Shown piece after piece: positions 27,267 through 35,631 of a stretch of DNA of 64,000 nucleotides. The notes under the pieces were generated by a model. It had not been told where the DNA came from and searched no databases. It worked only from the letters and a program-made list of their open reading frames with translations. Within the stretch, counting starts at the first letter, position 1; each line of letters opens with the position of its first letter. Origin of the DNA: an uncultured Actinomycetes bacterium (lineage in GTDB: Bacteria; Actinomycetota; Acidimicrobiia; Acidimicrobiales; RAAP-2); NCBI GenBank assembly GCA_903825895.1, contig CAIKCI010000011.1, forward strand, positions 28,807 through 92,806, in the 5' to 3' direction. A program made the translations under genes and the position numbers.

Positions 27267-27971
27267 ATGGCTCCCCTCACCACGATTGATCCAGGGCCCG
27301 TTGGAGCGTTGAGAATTGCTCCGTCAATACTCTCGGCCGACTTTGGAGAGCTGGCAGAGGCCATCGCCATGGTTACCCCCGAAGCCGATTGGCTCCATGT
27401 CGACGTGATGGACGGCCACTTTGTGCCGAATATCTCGATCGGGCCACCGGTTGTTCAATCCATTCGCAAACACACCGAGCTCTATCTTGACTGTCACCTT
27501 ATGATCACGGACCCTGGCGAGTATCTCGAGGCATTCGCCAAAGCGGGTGCCCAGGGAGTCACGGTACATGCTGAAATCGGCGATCTCGACGCGGTGATCG
27601 ACCAAGCTCGATCCCTCGGGCTGCGGATCGGAGTGGCGGTAAACCCCGACACCGAGTTCTCGCTCTTTGAGCGCTACCTTGACCAGATTGACCTTGTCTT
27701 ATGCATGACAGTGTTTCCAGGGTTTGGAGGCCAGTCATTCATTCACGACGTACTTCCAAAAATTGCGCAAGTGCGCGCTGCGGTTGACGAGCGCGGTCTG
27801 AATGTGGAGATTCAAGTCGATGGTGGTATCGATGTAACCACGACGCCCCTCGTGATCGCCGCCGGAGCCAATGTGTTGGTGGCGGGGAGTGCAATTTTTA
27901 CTGCTCCTCACCCAGTCGAAGCCGCAAAAGCGATACGTACGGCAGCGCAGTCGGCAGCCGGCGCCCGTTAG
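27267..27971 (+). CDS. rpe: Ribulose-phosphate 3-epimerase
   Basis: Interconverts ribulose 5-phosphate and xylulose 5-phosphate; ribulose 5-phosphate is also the substrate of RibB two genes downstream. 234 residues in a TIM barrel. Metal and catalytic motifs: APSILSADFGEL, WLHVDVMDGHFVPNISIGPPVV, LDCHLMITDP, VFPGFGGQSF and VDGGIDVTTTP. The N-terminus carries about ten extra residues relative to typical sequences. It lies between fmt and ribD, as in mycobacteria. Confidence 0.96.
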   Translation: MAPLTTIDPGPVGALRIAPSILSADFGELAEAIAMVTPEADWLHVDVMDGHFVPNISIGPPVVQSIRKHTELYLDCHLMITDPGEYLEAFAKAGAQGVTVHAEIGDLDAVIDQARSLGLRIGVAVNPDTEFSLFERYLDQIDLVLCMTVFPGFGGQSFIHDVLPKIAQVRAAVDERGLNVEIQVDGGIDVTTTPLVIAAGANVLVAGSAIFTAPHPVEAAKAIRTAAQSAAGAR

Positions 27972-27982
27972 AACCAAGAGCA

Positions 27983-29002
27983 GTGGAGCGCAGCGTGTCG
28001 GCCAACCGAGGCAATGAACAGGACGCAATGCGCCGGGCGTTGGAACTGGGCGAAGGGGCCCGACAGATTGCTCCACCAAATCCGTGGGTTGGCGCAGTCG
28101 TGATCTCCGCAGACGGACTGCGATCCTACGACGGTGCGACACGAGTCCCAGGGGAGAGCCATGCCGAAATTGTCGCGCTGAAATCAGCCGGAAGTGACGC
28201 AGAGGGTGGCACGCTGGTCGTGACTCTTGAGCCGTGCAGTCACACAGGAAGAACCGGACCATGCAGCAAGGCAATTCACGAAGCGGGTATTGCCCGAGTT
28301 GTCGTCGGGGTAGCGGATCCTGACGTCAACGTACAAGGCCAAGGCATCACAAGTCTTCAAGAGTGGGGTATCGATGTGGAAGTCGGCATGTTGTCTGAGG
28401 AGGTGGAACGATCATTGGCTGCGTATCTTTGTCACCGACGCACCGGCCGACCATTTGTCGTTGTCAAGTTGGCGTCAACCCTGGACGGCCAAACCGCAGC
28501 GGCCGATAGAAGTTCGCAGTGGATCACTAGCGAAGAGGCGCGCGCCGACGTAGCGAAACTGCGAGCAAGCTGCGATGCCATCTTGGTGGGTGCTGGGACC
28601 GTACGAGACGATAACCCCACACTGACTGCTCGCACCGACCCGCCACCATTTCGCCAACCTGAGCGATTTGTTCTGGGGGAGATTCCCGATGGAGCGAATG
28701 TTCTCCCGGCTCGATCGATCTCGGGCTCGCTCGAGGAGATTCTCGACCAAATGGGGAAAGACGGCATTCTTCAACTCTTGGTTGAAGGTGGCGCCAGCGT
28801 GGCACACGACTTCATTGCCGAGGGCCTGGCGGACCGCTTGGTTCTTTATCTCGCACCGGTTTTGATGGGTGGAAACGACGGATCCCCGGTGTTGAAGGGA
28901 CCAGGTGCCCCCACAATTGCCGAGGCCCTGCGGGGTCGGTTCGTCAATGTGTCAAGAATCGGCGATGATCTACGTATGGAGGTTGATATCTCATGCCCTT
29001 AG
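27983..29002 (+). CDS. ribD: Riboflavin biosynthesis deaminase/reductase
   Basis: Converts the first pyrimidinone intermediate by deamination and side-chain reduction. Residues ~10-140 form the cytidine-deaminase-like domain with the zinc site ESHAEIVAL and EPCSHTGRTGPC. From about residue 150 comes the reductase domain (RPFVVVKLASTLDGQTAA, SEEARADVAKLRASCDAILVGAGTVRDDNP). At 339 residues it is slightly short; the spacer between the reductase core and the C-terminal strand is compact. The start is GTG 27983 (GTG 27995 also possible). It overlaps ribBA by 10 bp. Confidence 0.95.
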   Translation: MERSVSANRGNEQDAMRRALELGEGARQIAPPNPWVGAVVISADGLRSYDGATRVPGESHAEIVALKSAGSDAEGGTLVVTLEPCSHTGRTGPCSKAIHEAGIARVVVGVADPDVNVQGQGITSLQEWGIDVEVGMLSEEVERSLAAYLCHRRTGRPFVVVKLASTLDGQTAAADRSSQWITSEEARADVAKLRASCDAILVGAGTVRDDNPTLTARTDPPPFRQPERFVLGEIPDGANVLPARSISGSLEEILDQMGKDGILQLLVEGGASVAHDFIAEGLADRLVLYLAPVLMGGNDGSPVLKGPGAPTIAEALRGRFVNVSRIGDDLRMEVDISCP

Positions 29003-30216
29003 CGGCTATAGAAGACGCGATTCAAGCCATCGCCGAAAAGAAGATTGTGATCGTGGTTGATGATGCAGATCGCGAAAATGAGGGTGATTTGGTCATGGCC
29101 GCAGAAGCGGCGACACCCGAAAATATCGCGTTCTTTTTGGCCCACACGTCTGGGGTGATTTGTACACCCCTCGAGGACGTCAGGGCTGATGAGTTGGACC
29201 TCCCGCTGATGGTGGTGGCCAATACGGAAGCGCAGCGTACGGCGTTCACCGTGAGCGTGGACTTTCGACATGGAACGACGACAGGAATCTCGGCGAGTGA
29301 TCGTTCGGCCACAATCCAGGCGCTGATTGATCCAGAAACTCGCCCCACAGACTTAAATCGTCCGGGACATATCTTCCCTCTGCGCTATCGACCGGGCGGC
29401 GTCTTGAAGCGCGCTGGCCACACTGAAGCAACTGTTGACTTGAGCCGACTTGCAGGATTGAGCGCTGCGGGTGTGCTCTGTGAAGTAGTAAGTGCGGACA
29501 AGTCGTCCATGGCTACATTCGATGAACTCGAAATCTTTGCTGAAGAACATGGCCTCTTGATGATTTCGATTGCTGATTTGATCCGCTATCGCCGCCGCAC
29601 TGAAAAGCTAGTGCGCAAAGTTGCCGAAGCAGTGATTCCGACGAATGAAGGCAGCTTCACTTCGATGGTCTATGAAAGTGTTCTCGATGGCGAGCAGCAC
29701 CTGGCATTTGTGATGGGAGATGTGGCGAACAGTAAAGAAACCTTGGTTCGGGTTCACTCCGAGTGCCTGACCGGGGATGTCTTCGGGTCACTGAGATGTG
29801 ACTGCGGTCCTCAGCTTCATACGGCACTCGACCAGATCGCCAAAGAAGGCGAAGGGGTCCTCGTGTACCTGCGTGGACACGAAGGACGAGGCATTGGCCT
29901 TGGCCATAAGATCCGGGCGTATCAACTCCAAGAGAACGGCGCTGATACGGTCGATGCCAATCTTGAACTCGGGCTCCCGGTCGATAGTCGTGAATACGGT
30001 ATCGGCGCTCAGATTCTCGTAGATCTTGGCGTGACCACCATGCGCTTGATGACAAATAATCCGAGCAAATATGGTGGCCTCGAAGGATTTGGTCTTGACA
30101 TCGTCGACCGTGTTCCCCTTGAGAGCACGCCCCAGAAACACAATATTGAATACTTGCGAACCAAGCAGCAACGCATGGGCCACTTGTTAGAAGGTCTCGA
30201 TGACGTCGTCGAATAA
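28993..30216 (+). CDS. ribBA: Bifunctional 3,4-dihydroxy-2-butanone-4-phosphate synthase / GTP cyclohydrolase II
   Basis: Supplies both precursors of riboflavin. The N-terminal RibB domain (1-200) has VVDDADRENEGDLVMAAE and GHIFPLRYRPGGVLKRAGHTEATVDL. The C-terminal RibA domain (from ~205) has the zinc cysteines in SECLTGDVFGSLRCDCGPQL and the GTP-site GHEGRGIGLGHKIRAYQLQENGADTVDAN. Full length at 407 residues. It overlaps ribD upstream and ribH downstream, so the rib genes are one translational unit. No riboflavin synthase (ribE alpha) gene lies between, though that is its usual place. Confidence 0.97.
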   Translation: MPLAAIEDAIQAIAEKKIVIVVDDADRENEGDLVMAAEAATPENIAFFLAHTSGVICTPLEDVRADELDLPLMVVANTEAQRTAFTVSVDFRHGTTTGISASDRSATIQALIDPETRPTDLNRPGHIFPLRYRPGGVLKRAGHTEATVDLSRLAGLSAAGVLCEVVSADKSSMATFDELEIFAEEHGLLMISIADLIRYRRRTEKLVRKVAEAVIPTNEGSFTSMVYESVLDGEQHLAFVMGDVANSKETLVRVHSECLTGDVFGSLRCDCGPQLHTALDQIAKEGEGVLVYLRGHEGRGIGLGHKIRAYQLQENGADTVDANLELGLPVDSREYGIGAQILVDLGVTTMRLMTNNPSKYGGLEGFGLDIVDRVPLESTPQKHNIEYLRTKQQRMGHLLEGLDDVVE

Positions 30217-30736
30217 GACAGATCTTGATCCTCAAGCGCTGGAGGCGTTGTACGGGAAAGTCGGCGCGAACATTGAGGGCGCACACGATGGTCGAGGGAT
30301 GCGGATTGGTATTATCTGCGCACGCTTTAACGGGGGGATCTCCCAACGCCTCCTCGATGGGGCTTTCGACGCAGCGGAGCGTCTTGGCGTGGAGAGCGCC
30401 GATATCAGCGTGGCCTGGGTCCCTGGAGCCTTCGAAATCCCCCTGGTGGCTCGAGCCTTTGCACTCACGGGAAACTACGACGCCACGATCGGTTTTGGAG
30501 CGGTGATTCGGGGCGAGACGTCGCACTACGACTTTGTTGCGGGGGAGTGTGCGCGAGGGCTGCAAGATGTTGGATTAGCAACGGGAATACCCACCATTTT
30601 CGGGGTCTTGACGACGGAGAATGTTGAACAGGCCCTTGATCGCTGTCGACCGGATGCTTCGAACAAGGGTGCTGAAGCACTTGAAACGGCCGTAGAACTT
30701 GTGCAAGTTCTCCGGGCGTCAGCGCTGTCGTCCTAG
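30200..30736 (+). CDS. ribH: 6,7-Dimethyl-8-ribityllumazine synthase
   Basis: Condenses the RibA/D and RibB products into lumazine, the penultimate riboflavin step; forms large icosahedral or pentameric shells. The core is classical: IGIICARFNGGISQRLLDGA, WVPGAFEIPLVARAFA, IGFGAVIRGETSHYDFVAGECARGLQDV and FGVLTTENVEQALDRCR. The catalytic His is in the ETSHYDF segment. The first ~35 residues are a family-atypical hydrophilic extension. It overlaps ribBA by 17 bp. Confidence 0.96.
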   Translation: MTSSNKTDLDPQALEALYGKVGANIEGAHDGRGMRIGIICARFNGGISQRLLDGAFDAAERLGVESADISVAWVPGAFEIPLVARAFALTGNYDATIGFGAVIRGETSHYDFVAGECARGLQDVGLATGIPTIFGVLTTENVEQALDRCRPDASNKGAEALETAVELVQVLRASALSS

Positions 30737-30788
30737 GCCTTCCCAGCGGTCGTTCGAGGGTTGTCGTTCGCTAGGCCACAATAGAAGG

Positions 30789-31673
30789 ATGTTAAAACTT
30801 GTCCTTCCCAAAGGGTCTCTCGAGCGAGCAACGCTCGATCTTTTCGCAGCAGCGGACCTGACGGTGCATCGATCGAGCGATGTGGACTATCGAGCGCAGA
30901 TCGACGATCCTCGAATCGCCGAGGTTCGAATTCTGCGTCCGCAAGAGATTCCGGTCTACGTCGCCGAGGGGCGCTTTGATTTTGGGATCACGGGTCGGGA
31001 TTGGATCGAAGAACGCGGTTCACAGGTAACGTCGCTGGGCGAGCTGGGGTATTCGAAAGTGACGGCGAATCCGATACGTGTGGTGTTGGCCGTTTCGGCT
31101 GACTCTCCCTATGAGTCCATCGGTGACTTGAAGAGCCATGCCGGGACACTGCGCGTCGCCACCGAGTACCCGGCACTGACAGCACGAGCGCTTGAAGCGG
31201 AAGGCATCAACGCCGAGATTTCACTTTCCTACGGAGCAACTGAAGCAAAGGTTCCTGACATCGCCGACTGTGTCGTCGAGATTACTGAAACCGGTCGAGC
31301 ATTACGTGCTGCTGGTCTGCGCATTATCCATACTCTCTTGGTCAGTCACACTGAGCTCATCGCCAACAACGATGCCGCTCTCGATCCCGAGAAGCGTCAC
31401 GCTATGAGCCAAATCATGACGCTGCTCGCTGGTTCACTGGAAGCTCGAGAGAAAGTATTGGTGAAACTCAACGTGGCACCAGGCCAACTCGATGCAGTGC
31501 TCAGCGTTCTTCCGTCGCTCCGTTCACCAACGGTCTCTGAACTTTCTGGGGATGCGGGCTATGCCGTCGAAACTGTGGTCGAGAAGAAGGTCATCAATAC
31601 CTTGATCCCTGCACTCAAAGACAACGGTGCTAGCGACATCTTGGAATTGGCGCTCTCGAAGATCGTTCACTAG
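30789..31673 (+). CDS. hisG: ATP phosphoribosyltransferase, long form
   Basis: First step of histidine synthesis, joining ATP and PRPP. 294 residues, including the C-terminal ACT-like regulatory domain (from about 215; VLVKLNVAPGQLDAVLSVLPSLRSPTVSEL) that mediates feedback by histidine, so no HisZ partner is needed. Catalytic landmarks: LPKGSLERATLDLFAAADL, GRFDFGITGRDWI and the PRPP loop DIADCVVEITETGRALRAAGL. The ATG at 30789 is preceded by AGAAGG; the open frame upstream overlaps ribH. In many actinobacteria hisE comes first; here the neighbour is ribH. Confidence 0.96.
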   Translation: MLKLVLPKGSLERATLDLFAAADLTVHRSSDVDYRAQIDDPRIAEVRILRPQEIPVYVAEGRFDFGITGRDWIEERGSQVTSLGELGYSKVTANPIRVVLAVSADSPYESIGDLKSHAGTLRVATEYPALTARALEAEGINAEISLSYGATEAKVPDIADCVVEITETGRALRAAGLRIIHTLLVSHTELIANNDAALDPEKRHAMSQIMTLLAGSLEAREKVLVKLNVAPGQLDAVLSVLPSLRSPTVSELSGDAGYAVETVVEKKVINTLIPALKDNGASDILELALSKIVH

Positions 31674-31675
31674 CG

Positions 31676-31906
31676 ATGCGCAAGATCGTTACCGGAATCG
31701 TCCGCTCATTCGACGAGCAGCGCGGTGTTGGGATCGTAGAGATCGATCAGGGAAAACAACTGACCTTTCACGCAACGGCCATTATTGATGGATCTCGTTC
31801 GATAGAGAGAGGAACCCCTATCGTCGCATGCCAGGTGCCCGCCCATGGGGGAGAGCGTCAACTCGTTGACATCACGCCCGTGACGCCCAAAGCGTCGCTC
31901 TTTTAG
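31676..31906 (+). CDS. Small cold-shock-domain-like protein
   Basis: 76 residues with the cold-shock OB-fold pattern: TGIVRSFDEQRGVGIVEIDQGKQLTFHATAI, then RSIERGTPIVACQV. Compared with CspA the aromatic RNP1 motif (KGFGFI) has become RGVGIV, so RNA-binding aromatics are partly lost. Proteins of this kind occur as single genes in actinobacteria and may bind nucleic acid weakly. It starts 2 bp after hisG and ends with a 4-bp tail-to-tail overlap with the minus-strand gene at 31903. Confidence 0.7.
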   Translation: MRKIVTGIVRSFDEQRGVGIVEIDQGKQLTFHATAIIDGSRSIERGTPIVACQVPAHGGERQLVDITPVTPKASLF

Positions 31907-32217
31907 TTCTCTGACGAAGCGACTTGATTGAGTTGCACCCAGGCCAGTCGCAGTTGGGCGAGCGCCTCGCTGAGCGGGCCTGACTGATCGCCCAAGCGAT
32001 CCCCGAGGTTTTCTACCAGTCCGGCCAAGGCATCAATGGTTAACTGAGCCGCCGCAAGTCGGGGAGGAGTCTCGGAAAGGTAGACCGCAGCGAGCTCAAA
32101 GAGCCCATAACAGTGGTTCGCAATGACCACCGCTGGGTCCGCATCGGCAAGCTCTCGACGGAGTGCCTCTACCTCTTCGGGGTCGATATTGCCACTCTGT
32201 TCAGGGGTGTCGGTCAT
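31903..32217 (-). CDS. DUF1844-like helical protein upstream of infC
   Basis: 104 residues, all helical by appearance, with an acidic N-terminus (DPEEVEALRRELADADPA) and the segment LFELAAVYLSETPPRLAAAQLTIDALAGLVENLG, which resembles the DUF1844 pattern. Small DUF1844 genes often lie beside infC in actinobacteria, which supports the call. Function is unknown. It is divergent from infC, with about 200 bp of shared upstream region. Confidence 0.65.
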   Translation of the reverse strand: MTDTPEQSGNIDPEEVEALRRELADADPAVVIANHCYGLFELAAVYLSETPPRLAAAQLTIDALAGLVENLGDRLGDQSGPLSEALAQLRLAWVQLNQVASSEN

Positions 32218-32277
32218 GGCTGTTAGATTAGTGGTCTATTCACATCAAGTGGGGTGGCCCGGGAAACCGGTTGCTTC

Positions 32278-32395
32278 CTCCACCTGTCCACGACCGTTGC
32301 GTTAGAAGCGGTGGAGTGCGCCAGGTCGAGAAAGGGACGTGCGTGAGAGCGCGCGACCTCTCCACTTGAACCATCACGAGCTGTCTGCCAAGTGG
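32278..32395 (+). promoter_or_regulatory. Structured 5' leader of infC-rpmI-rplT
   Basis: Three consecutive hairpins can be drawn just upstream of infC: 32278-32284 with 32310-32316 (CTCCACC/GGTGGAG), 32323-32328 with 32354-32359 (AGGTCG/CGACCT) and 32362-32368 with 32389-32395 (CCACTTG/CAAGTGG). infC-rpmI-rplT operons in other phyla carry leaders bound by ribosomal protein L20. Whether this leader acts that way is inference. No T-rich terminator follows the last hairpin. Confidence 0.5.
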
Positions 32396-32423
32396 CAGCG
32401 GACCGGAAGCAAGGAGAGGCCCA

Positions 32424-33071
32424 ATAGCAACAGCGCCAGCAGGAGAACACCGAATCAACGAACGGATACGTGTTCGTGAGGTTCGACTCGTCGATCCCGA
32501 CGGGCAGCAGTTGGGCATCAGGCCGGTCCCAGAGGCTCTCGCGATCGCACGAGATCTTGATTTAGATCTTGTGGAAGTCGCCCCCACAGCCAACCCGCCA
32601 GTGTGCCGAATCATGGACTACGGAAAGTTCAAGTTTGATGAAGCCCAAAAGGCGAAGGAATCTCGTCGCAAAACTGCCAATGTCGGCGTCAAGGAGATGA
32701 AGTACCGTCCCAAAATTGGACCGGGAGACTTTGACACCAAGACCCGACAGGTTGGCAAATTCCTGGGTGACGGACACAAGGTCAAGTTGACCATCATGTT
32801 CCGAGGTCGAGAAGTGTTCCACCCAGAACTGGGAAAGAAGATCCTGGATCGAGTTGCAGAAACAATAGGACAAGACGCAAAAATTGAATCAGAGCCCCGC
32901 TTGGATGGTCGGAATATGACCATGGTGCTTGCACCCAACAAGCGCAGTAAGCGTCAAGCAGCTCGAGAGCAAGCACTTGCGGACAAAGCAGTAGAGGATG
33001 CCCTGGCGGCTCCCGTAGTTGTAGAGATCATAGAAGACGCAGAAACGATAGGAGAAGAAACAGATGCCTAA
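32424..33071 (+). CDS. infC: Translation initiation factor IF-3, non-AUG start
   Basis: IF-3 keeps ribosomal subunits apart and proofreads start codons. The conserved N-terminal INERIRVREVRLVDPDG and PPVCRIMDYGKFKFDEAQKAKE, and the C-terminal YRPKIGPGDFDTKTRQVGKFL, are all present. No ATG, GTG or TTG lies between the upstream in-frame stop (32367) and INERIR. The best start is ATA at 32424, seven bases after AAGGAG (32411-32416); ATC 32454, eight bases after AGGAG, is second. TTG 32511 would delete conserved sequence. Rare AUU, AUC or AUA starts are known for infC and allow IF-3 to repress its own translation. Product about 215 residues; it ends with an 8-bp overlap into rpmI. Confidence 0.92.
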   Translation: MATAPAGEHRINERIRVREVRLVDPDGQQLGIRPVPEALAIARDLDLDLVEVAPTANPPVCRIMDYGKFKFDEAQKAKESRRKTANVGVKEMKYRPKIGPGDFDTKTRQVGKFLGDGHKVKLTIMFRGREVFHPELGKKILDRVAETIGQDAKIESEPRLDGRNMTMVLAPNKRSKRQAAREQALADKAVEDALAAPVVVEIIEDAETIGEETDA

Positions 33072-33258
33072 GATGAAAACCCATAAAGGTGCGGCAGCAC
33101 GGATCAAGATCACCGGAACTGGTCGGATGCGACGCCGCAAGCAAAACCGTGGACACATCATGGAGAAGAAGTCTTCCACGAGGACTCGTCGCCTAGGACG
33201 TGAAGCGGATATCGCAAAGGGCGACCAAGACCGCATCAAGCGAATGCTTGGACGATAA
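33064..33258 (+). CDS. rpmI: 50S ribosomal protein L35
   Basis: 64-residue, strongly basic ribosomal protein with the family start PKMKTHKGAAARIKITGTGRMRRRK and the end TRRLGREADIAKGDQDRIKRMLGR. It overlaps infC by 8 bp, so translation is coupled to IF-3. A 78-bp gap separates it from rplT. Confidence 0.97.
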   Translation: MPKMKTHKGAAARIKITGTGRMRRRKQNRGHIMEKKSSTRTRRLGREADIAKGDQDRIKRMLGR

Positions 33259-33336
33259 GACCAACTACGAACGCCGCGATGTAGCGGAGCGAATTGAACG
33301 ACAACCGAAAAATCGACGAAGGAAGAGGAGTGACCC

Positions 33337-33711
33337 ATGGCACGGGTAAAGCGCTCAGTAAACGCAAGAAAGCACCACAAGGCAATTCTTGAACAGGCGA
33401 AGGGGTACTACGGCAGTAAGAGCCGTTCGTACCGTTCGGCGAACGAACAGGTCATGCACTCGCTGCAGTATGCCTATCGTGACCGTCGAGCTCGCAAGGG
33501 AGAGTTTCGCAAACTGTGGATTCAACGTATCAACGCAGCAACGCGTGAAAACGGTATGAGCTACAGCCGCTTTATCGCAGGACTTCACGCTGCTGGCGTT
33601 GAAGTGGACCGAAAAGTGCTGGCTGACTTGGCTGTGACTGACGCCGGTGCCTTTAGCGCACTGGTCAAAGTCGCCAATGACGCCCTCGGCTCGGAGGCGT
33701 CAGCCTCCTGA
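33337..33711 (+). CDS. rplT: 50S ribosomal protein L20
   Basis: 124 residues; binds 23S rRNA early in 50S assembly and in several bacteria represses its own operon. Signature [51 protein letters not shown] is intact. AAGAGGAG precedes ATG 33337 at good spacing. An rRNA methyltransferase gene follows after 5 bp. Confidence 0.98.
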   Translation: MARVKRSVNARKHHKAILEQAKGYYGSKSRSYRSANEQVMHSLQYAYRDRRARKGEFRKLWIQRINAATRENGMSYSRFIAGLHAAGVEVDRKVLADLAVTDAGAFSALVKVANDALGSEASAS

Positions 33712-33716
33712 CCGAG

Positions 33717-34556
33717 GTGCTCGGTCCTCGGAGCGCCGGGGTCCAGCAACTCCGACGCCTGTTGTCCTCACGCCGTAATCGGCGAGAGGAGGGGTTGTTC
33801 GCGTTCGAAGGACCTGAGCTCTTGCGTTCAGCATTGGATGCCAACATCCAAATCACGAGGGTTTTTGAAGACGTTGATGCCCCAAGCGAAGTTCACGAGA
33901 CGTGTGAGATCGCACGTACACGAGGGGTGAAGGTAGACCTCGTGGATCACAAAGCTTTTCTTGGAGCAGCTGATGCCATGAGTCCGCAAGGTTGTGCGGG
34001 AATCGCCGAGCAGATCTTGGCGGAGCAAACGTCGCCTATTGGGAGGTCATTCTCCCTCGTACTCGACGAGATCCAAGATCCGGGCAACGTTGGGGCATTA
34101 CTGCGCGTTGCCGAAGGCTGTGGTGTCACAACAGTGTTTATAACGGGGGCAAGTGCAGATCCTTTTGGCCCGAAGGCACTGCGAGCGGCAACCGGATCGA
34201 CGTTCCGGATTGTGGTCGATGAAAGGCCGTCCGTCACGGATCTCCTTGATGAACTCGCTGATCAAGGAGTGACGACCTTCGCTACCTCATCTCACAATGG
34301 AGAGGACTACGCAGATCTTGCGTGGCCCGACGCCACGGCGTTGGTGTTAGGAAATGAGGGTGCTGGCCTCAGTGACGAGATCATGTCTCGTTGTGCCAGG
34401 GGAGTGCGTATTCCCCTCCAGGGGGCACTTGAGTCACTCAACGTCTCGGTGGCGGGGGGCATCCTGGCCATGAGCATTGCGCGCCACCATGAAACCTCGC
34501 TCAGCACCACCTTGGGCTCTACGATTGACTCTGTGCCCACGAAAGACCCTTCATGA
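33717..34556 (+). CDS. SpoU-family RNA 2'-O-methyltransferase
   Basis: 279-residue SPOUT methyltransferase of the TrmH/TsnR type acting on rRNA or tRNA with S-adenosylmethionine. An N-terminal substrate-binding domain (LRRLLSSRRNRREEGLFAFEGPELLRSAL) precedes the catalytic knot with motif 1 (DPGNVGALLR), motif 2 (ALVLGNEGAGLS) and motif 3 (VRIPLQGALESLNVSVAGGIL). Its place between rplT and pheS matches the tsnR position in mycobacteria; the exact target is not predictable. It starts with GTG 33717 and overlaps pheS by 4 bp. Confidence 0.9.
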   Translation: MLGPRSAGVQQLRRLLSSRRNRREEGLFAFEGPELLRSALDANIQITRVFEDVDAPSEVHETCEIARTRGVKVDLVDHKAFLGAADAMSPQGCAGIAEQILAEQTSPIGRSFSLVLDEIQDPGNVGALLRVAEGCGVTTVFITGASADPFGPKALRAATGSTFRIVVDERPSVTDLLDELADQGVTTFATSSHNGEDYADLAWPDATALVLGNEGAGLSDEIMSRCARGVRIPLQGALESLNVSVAGGILAMSIARHHETSLSTTLGSTIDSVPTKDPS

Positions 34557-35629
34557 GTAGTCCGCTGAGTCAAGAAGTGTTGACAGCCCTCGTGAGCGAA
34601 ACCTGCGCTGAGATTGCCAGCGCAGTGACGTTAGAAGCATTCGATGCGATTGCAGGATCTCTCAAAGCAAAGCAGTCTCCACTCGCTCAGGCACGCGCCG
34701 CACTTGGGAAAATCGATGACGAGGCCGAGCGCAAGGAGTTGGGTCGACTTGTCGGAGAAGCCACGGCTGCCATCATGAGCGCCTTGGATGAACGCAAGGT
34801 CGTCATCGAAGCAGCAGCTCGCCGTGAGGCGCTTGAAGCCGATCGCTTGGATCTTTCTGAAGTCATCGTTCGAGACGTTCGAGTACCGGTTCGGCGGGGA
34901 CACGCTCATGTAGTTGCTCAAACGCAGGCATCCCTCGAAGAGGTGTTTATTGCCATGGGTTTCTCTGTAGCGGAAGGACCAGAAGTTGAGACTGATTGGT
35001 ATAACTTCGAAGCCTTGAACTTGCCACCAGGCCACCCTGCGCGCGACACCTTCGACACCATGTACCTGGACCTCGGAGAACCTGAAACAGTCCTTTTGCG
35101 CACGCACACTTCACCAACGCAGATTCACCTTCTTGAGGCGGCTCATCAACGAGGAATGCACTCAATCCATGCCGTGATGCCGGGTCGTTGTTATCGCCTG
35201 GATACGCCCGACGCGCGTCATCTCCCGGTGTTTCACCAGATCGAAGGCCTCGTGGTCGATCGTGATGTCACCTTTGGTGATCTTGCGGGGACAATCGAGA
35301 CCTTCACGGCCGCTTATTTCGGCCCAGATATTCACTCACGTTTGCGCCCGGCATACTTTCCCTTTACGGAACCCTCGGCCGAGTTTGAAATCACGTGCAC
35401 AATTTGTCGAGGAGAAGGCTGTCGGACCTGTTCGCGCACCGGATGGATCGAACTTGGTGGCTGCGGCATGGTGGACCCGGCGGTCTTCGAGGCCGTTGGG
35501 ATCGACCCCTCGGAGTGGTCTGGTTTTGCGTTCGGCTTTGGGATCGATCGCTGCGCACAAATGCGCCATGGGATTGCGGACATGCGAGCGCTCATCGAGA
35601 ACGATCTCAGATTTGTGAGGCAGTTCTAA
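34553..35629 (+). CDS. pheS: Phenylalanyl-tRNA synthetase alpha subunit
   Basis: Catalytic half of the alpha2beta2 enzyme, 358 residues. An N-terminal coiled coil (about 1-100) that contacts tRNA is followed by the class II core: GPEVETDWYNFEALNLPPGHPARDTFDT (motif 1 region), LLRTHTSPTQI (motif 2), and GFAFGFGIDRCAQMRHGIADMRAL (motif 3). Four Cys in CTICRGEGCRTCSRTGW form a small knuckle seen in many pheS proteins. pheT follows after 2 bp. Confidence 0.97.
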   Translation: MSSPLSQEVLTALVSETCAEIASAVTLEAFDAIAGSLKAKQSPLAQARAALGKIDDEAERKELGRLVGEATAAIMSALDERKVVIEAAARREALEADRLDLSEVIVRDVRVPVRRGHAHVVAQTQASLEEVFIAMGFSVAEGPEVETDWYNFEALNLPPGHPARDTFDTMYLDLGEPETVLLRTHTSPTQIHLLEAAHQRGMHSIHAVMPGRCYRLDTPDARHLPVFHQIEGLVVDRDVTFGDLAGTIETFTAAYFGPDIHSRLRPAYFPFTEPSAEFEITCTICRGEGCRTCSRTGWIELGGCGMVDPAVFEAVGIDPSEWSGFAFGFGIDRCAQMRHGIADMRALIENDLRFVRQF

Positions 35630-35631
35630 CT

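Noticed and set aside
27960..27990. FMN riboswitch for the rib genes
   Set aside because: Only about 11 bp separate rpe from ribD and no RFN-element pattern is seen upstream.
29657..30565. 302-codon open frame on the minus strand
   Set aside because: Antisense to ribBA and ribH, both with full family motifs; composition is low in hydrophobic patterning.
33259..33336. Terminator or regulatory site between rpmI and rplT
   Set aside because: No hairpin with a T tract; only an ordinary ribosome-binding site before rplT.
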